Assembly (NCBI GenBank): GCA_025935735.1
Contig: JAICUS010000372.1
Coordinates: forward strand, 1 to 6,268
Reading direction: 5' to 3'
Length of the DNA stretch: 6,268 nucleotides
Source: Solirubrobacteraceae bacterium
GTDB taxonomy: Bacteria; Actinomycetota; Thermoleophilia; Solirubrobacterales; Solirubrobacteraceae
A program made the position numbers and the translations under genes. The notes under the pieces are model-generated. The model did not search any database, was not told the DNA's origin, and saw nothing but the letters and a program-made list of their open reading frames with translations. Shown piece after piece: positions 5,393 to 6,268 of the stretch. Position 1 is the first letter of the stretch. The number at the start of each line of letters is the position of its first letter.

Positions 5393-5950
5393 ATGGACGT
5401 GCGGGCCTCCGACGCCGAGCGCGAACGGGCGCTGGAGCGCCTGCGCGCCGCGGCAGTGGAGGGGCGGCTGACGCTGGAGGAGCTGGCGGACCGCAGCGAG
5501 GCGGCCGGCCACGCCGTCATGCGCGGCGAGCTCGAGCGGCTGATCGCCGACCTGCCCGCGCCGCTGCCCGACGTGCCGGAGAAGCCGCGGCCGGTCGCCA
5601 CGCTGGGCTCGATCCGGCGCTCCGGCGCGTGGCTGGTGCCCGCCGAGAGCCGCTACCGCTCGTGGTTCGGGCACATCCAGCTCGATCTCCGCCAGGCGCG
5701 GATCGGCGCGGCCGACGTGCGGATCCATGCCCGCACGGTGTTCGGCGTCATCGACCTGCTCGTACCCGAGGGCGTCGAGGTGGACGTCCGGGCGAGCTCG
5801 CGGATCGGCCGGGTCCGCCAGGAGCACTCGGACCCGGCCGGGCTCGGCGCGCCGCGGATCGTGCTCACCGGCGGCAGCGTGTTCGGCGAGATCCGCGTGC
5901 GCCACCAGCGGTTGTGGGAGAAGATGGCGCGCCGGCTGATCGGCCGTTAG
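5393..5950 (+). CDS. DUF1707 protein with LiaF-like C-terminal domain
   Basis: This 185-residue protein has two parts. Residues 2-54 (RASDAERERALERLRAAAVEGRLTLEELADR and onward) match the DUF1707 domain, a short helical SHOCT-like module common in actinobacteria. After a Pro-rich linker (55-67), residues 68-171 form a beta-rich region with three FG-x-I strands: FGHIQLDLR (92-100), FGVIDLLVP (117-125) and FGEIRVR (164-170). This resembles the C-terminal domain of LiaF-type cell-envelope stress proteins. There is no signal peptide and no membrane helix between the domains, so it is probably cytoplasmic. The function of this architecture is not established; an adaptor role is a guess. The ATG at 5393 gives a complete DUF1707 domain starting at residue 2; only GGGG close to the start could act as a weak ribosome-binding site. 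The stop overlaps the convergent helicase gene by 4 bp. Confidence 0.82.
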   Translation: MDVRASDAERERALERLRAAAVEGRLTLEELADRSEAAGHAVMRGELERLIADLPAPLPDVPEKPRPVATLGSIRRSGAWLVPAESRYRSWFGHIQLDLRQARIGAADVRIHARTVFGVIDLLVPEGVEVDVRASSRIGRVRQEHSDPAGLGAPRIVLTGGSVFGEIRVRHQRLWEKMARRLIGR

Positions 5951-6268
5951 AACGCGGTCGCCAGGGCGAACGGGTAGACGGCGGCGGCCCCGCGGCGGCG
6001 CAGCTGGCCGGCCACCATCGCCAGCGTCCAGCCGGAGAAGCGGATGTCGTCGACGAGCAGGCACGGCTCGGACGGCACCGCGCCCGCGACCGCGAACTCG
6101 CCGCGGACGTTGGCCACCTGCTGGGCGGAGTTCGCCATCTCGCGCTGCGGCGGGTGGTCGCCGGCGCGTTCGAGCACGGGGTGGAACGGCAGCTCGAGCG
6201 CGGCGGCCAGCCGCTGCGCGAAGTCCGGTACGAGCGGGCCGCTGCGCCCGGACGGCACGGCGGCCACC
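5947..6268 (-). CDS. probable RecQ-family DNA helicase, C-terminal phosphoribosyltransferase-like part (partial)
   Basis: Only the last 106 codons are visible; the reading frame continues through the right edge. The apparent GTG at 6267 is most likely an internal Val of the typical VAVPS stretch rather than a start. The piece contains VPSGRSGPLVPDFAQRLA (4-21 of the visible part), the conserved NSAQQ (46-50) and LLVDDIRFSGWTL (70-82), which resembles the PRPP-binding loop of phosphoribosyltransferases. This order (VPS, then NSAQ, then VDD-x-x-x-SGWT near the C-terminus) is what I recall from the C-terminal end of actinobacterial RecQ-type ATP-dependent helicases, which unwind DNA during repair and recombination. 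The helicase domains themselves are outside the window, so a stand-alone phosphoribosyltransferase or ComF-like protein cannot be excluded. The stop overlaps the DUF1707 gene by 4 bp. Confidence 0.62.
   Translation of the reverse strand, partial: VAAVPSGRSGPLVPDFAQRLAAALELPFHPVLERAGDHPPQREMANSAQQVANVRGEFAVAGAVPSEPCLLVDDIRFSGWTLAMVAGQLRRRGAAAVYPFALATAF

Noticed and set aside
5339..6064. A 241-codon antisense open frame across the DUF1707 gene.
   Set aside because: No domain is recognisable and the composition is biased. It also crosses two well-supported genes.
1..6268. A novel defence system, mobile element or CRISPR array.
   Set aside because: No nuclease, transposase, integrase, phage gene, terminal inverted repeats or spaced direct repeats were seen. 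The genes are ordinary metabolic, efflux, regulatory and repair families.

Overview
The window is very GC-rich and tightly packed. By eye, G and C dominate nearly every third codon position. It looks like the chromosome of a high-GC actinobacterium. Supporting signs are a DUF1707 protein, a RecQ-type helicase tail with a phosphoribosyltransferase-like end, GTG starts, and probable leaderless promoters. A Thermoleophilia/Solirubrobacterales-type host is possible, but nothing here fixes the lineage. I see no tRNA, rRNA, CRISPR array, insertion sequence or phage gene. The longest stretch without a gene is 62 bp.

Layout, left to right. (1) Positions 2-1460 (+) hold a probable operon: the C-terminal end of an MFS drug exporter (cut by the window edge), a carboxymuconolactone-decarboxylase-like (CMD/AhpD-like) protein, and a short-chain dehydrogenase whose start codon overlaps the CMD stop (ATGA). 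The dehydrogenase resembles the mycofactocin-associated SDRs. (2) Positions 1450-2917 (-) hold a MarR regulator followed after 19 bp by a nitronate monooxygenase-family flavoprotein. (3) Divergent from marR, positions 2980-4440 (+) encode a complete 14-TM DHA2-type MFS exporter. The 62-bp gap between them carries two interlaced promoters and an imperfect 18-bp inverted repeat, a good candidate MarR operator. (4) Positions 4417-5361 (-) encode a PfkB-family sugar kinase. (5) Positions 5393-5950 (+) encode a soluble DUF1707 protein with a LiaF-like C-terminal domain. (6) Positions 5947-6268 (-) are the C-terminal end of a probable RecQ-family helicase that runs off the right edge.

How the genes may work together. 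The clearest functional unit is marR, the nitronate monooxygenase and the exporter: a ligand-responsive repressor probably controls a detoxifying flavoenzyme and an efflux pump from one shared control region. The left operon also pairs an exporter with redox enzymes. The kinase, the DUF1707 protein and the helicase look unrelated to these units and to each other. All three convergent gene pairs overlap at their 3' ends (11, 24 and 4 bp), which shows how compact the region is.

I did not find a convincing wholly new system. The items most worth a second look are the marR control region and the CMD-SDR pair with its mycofactocin-type signature.
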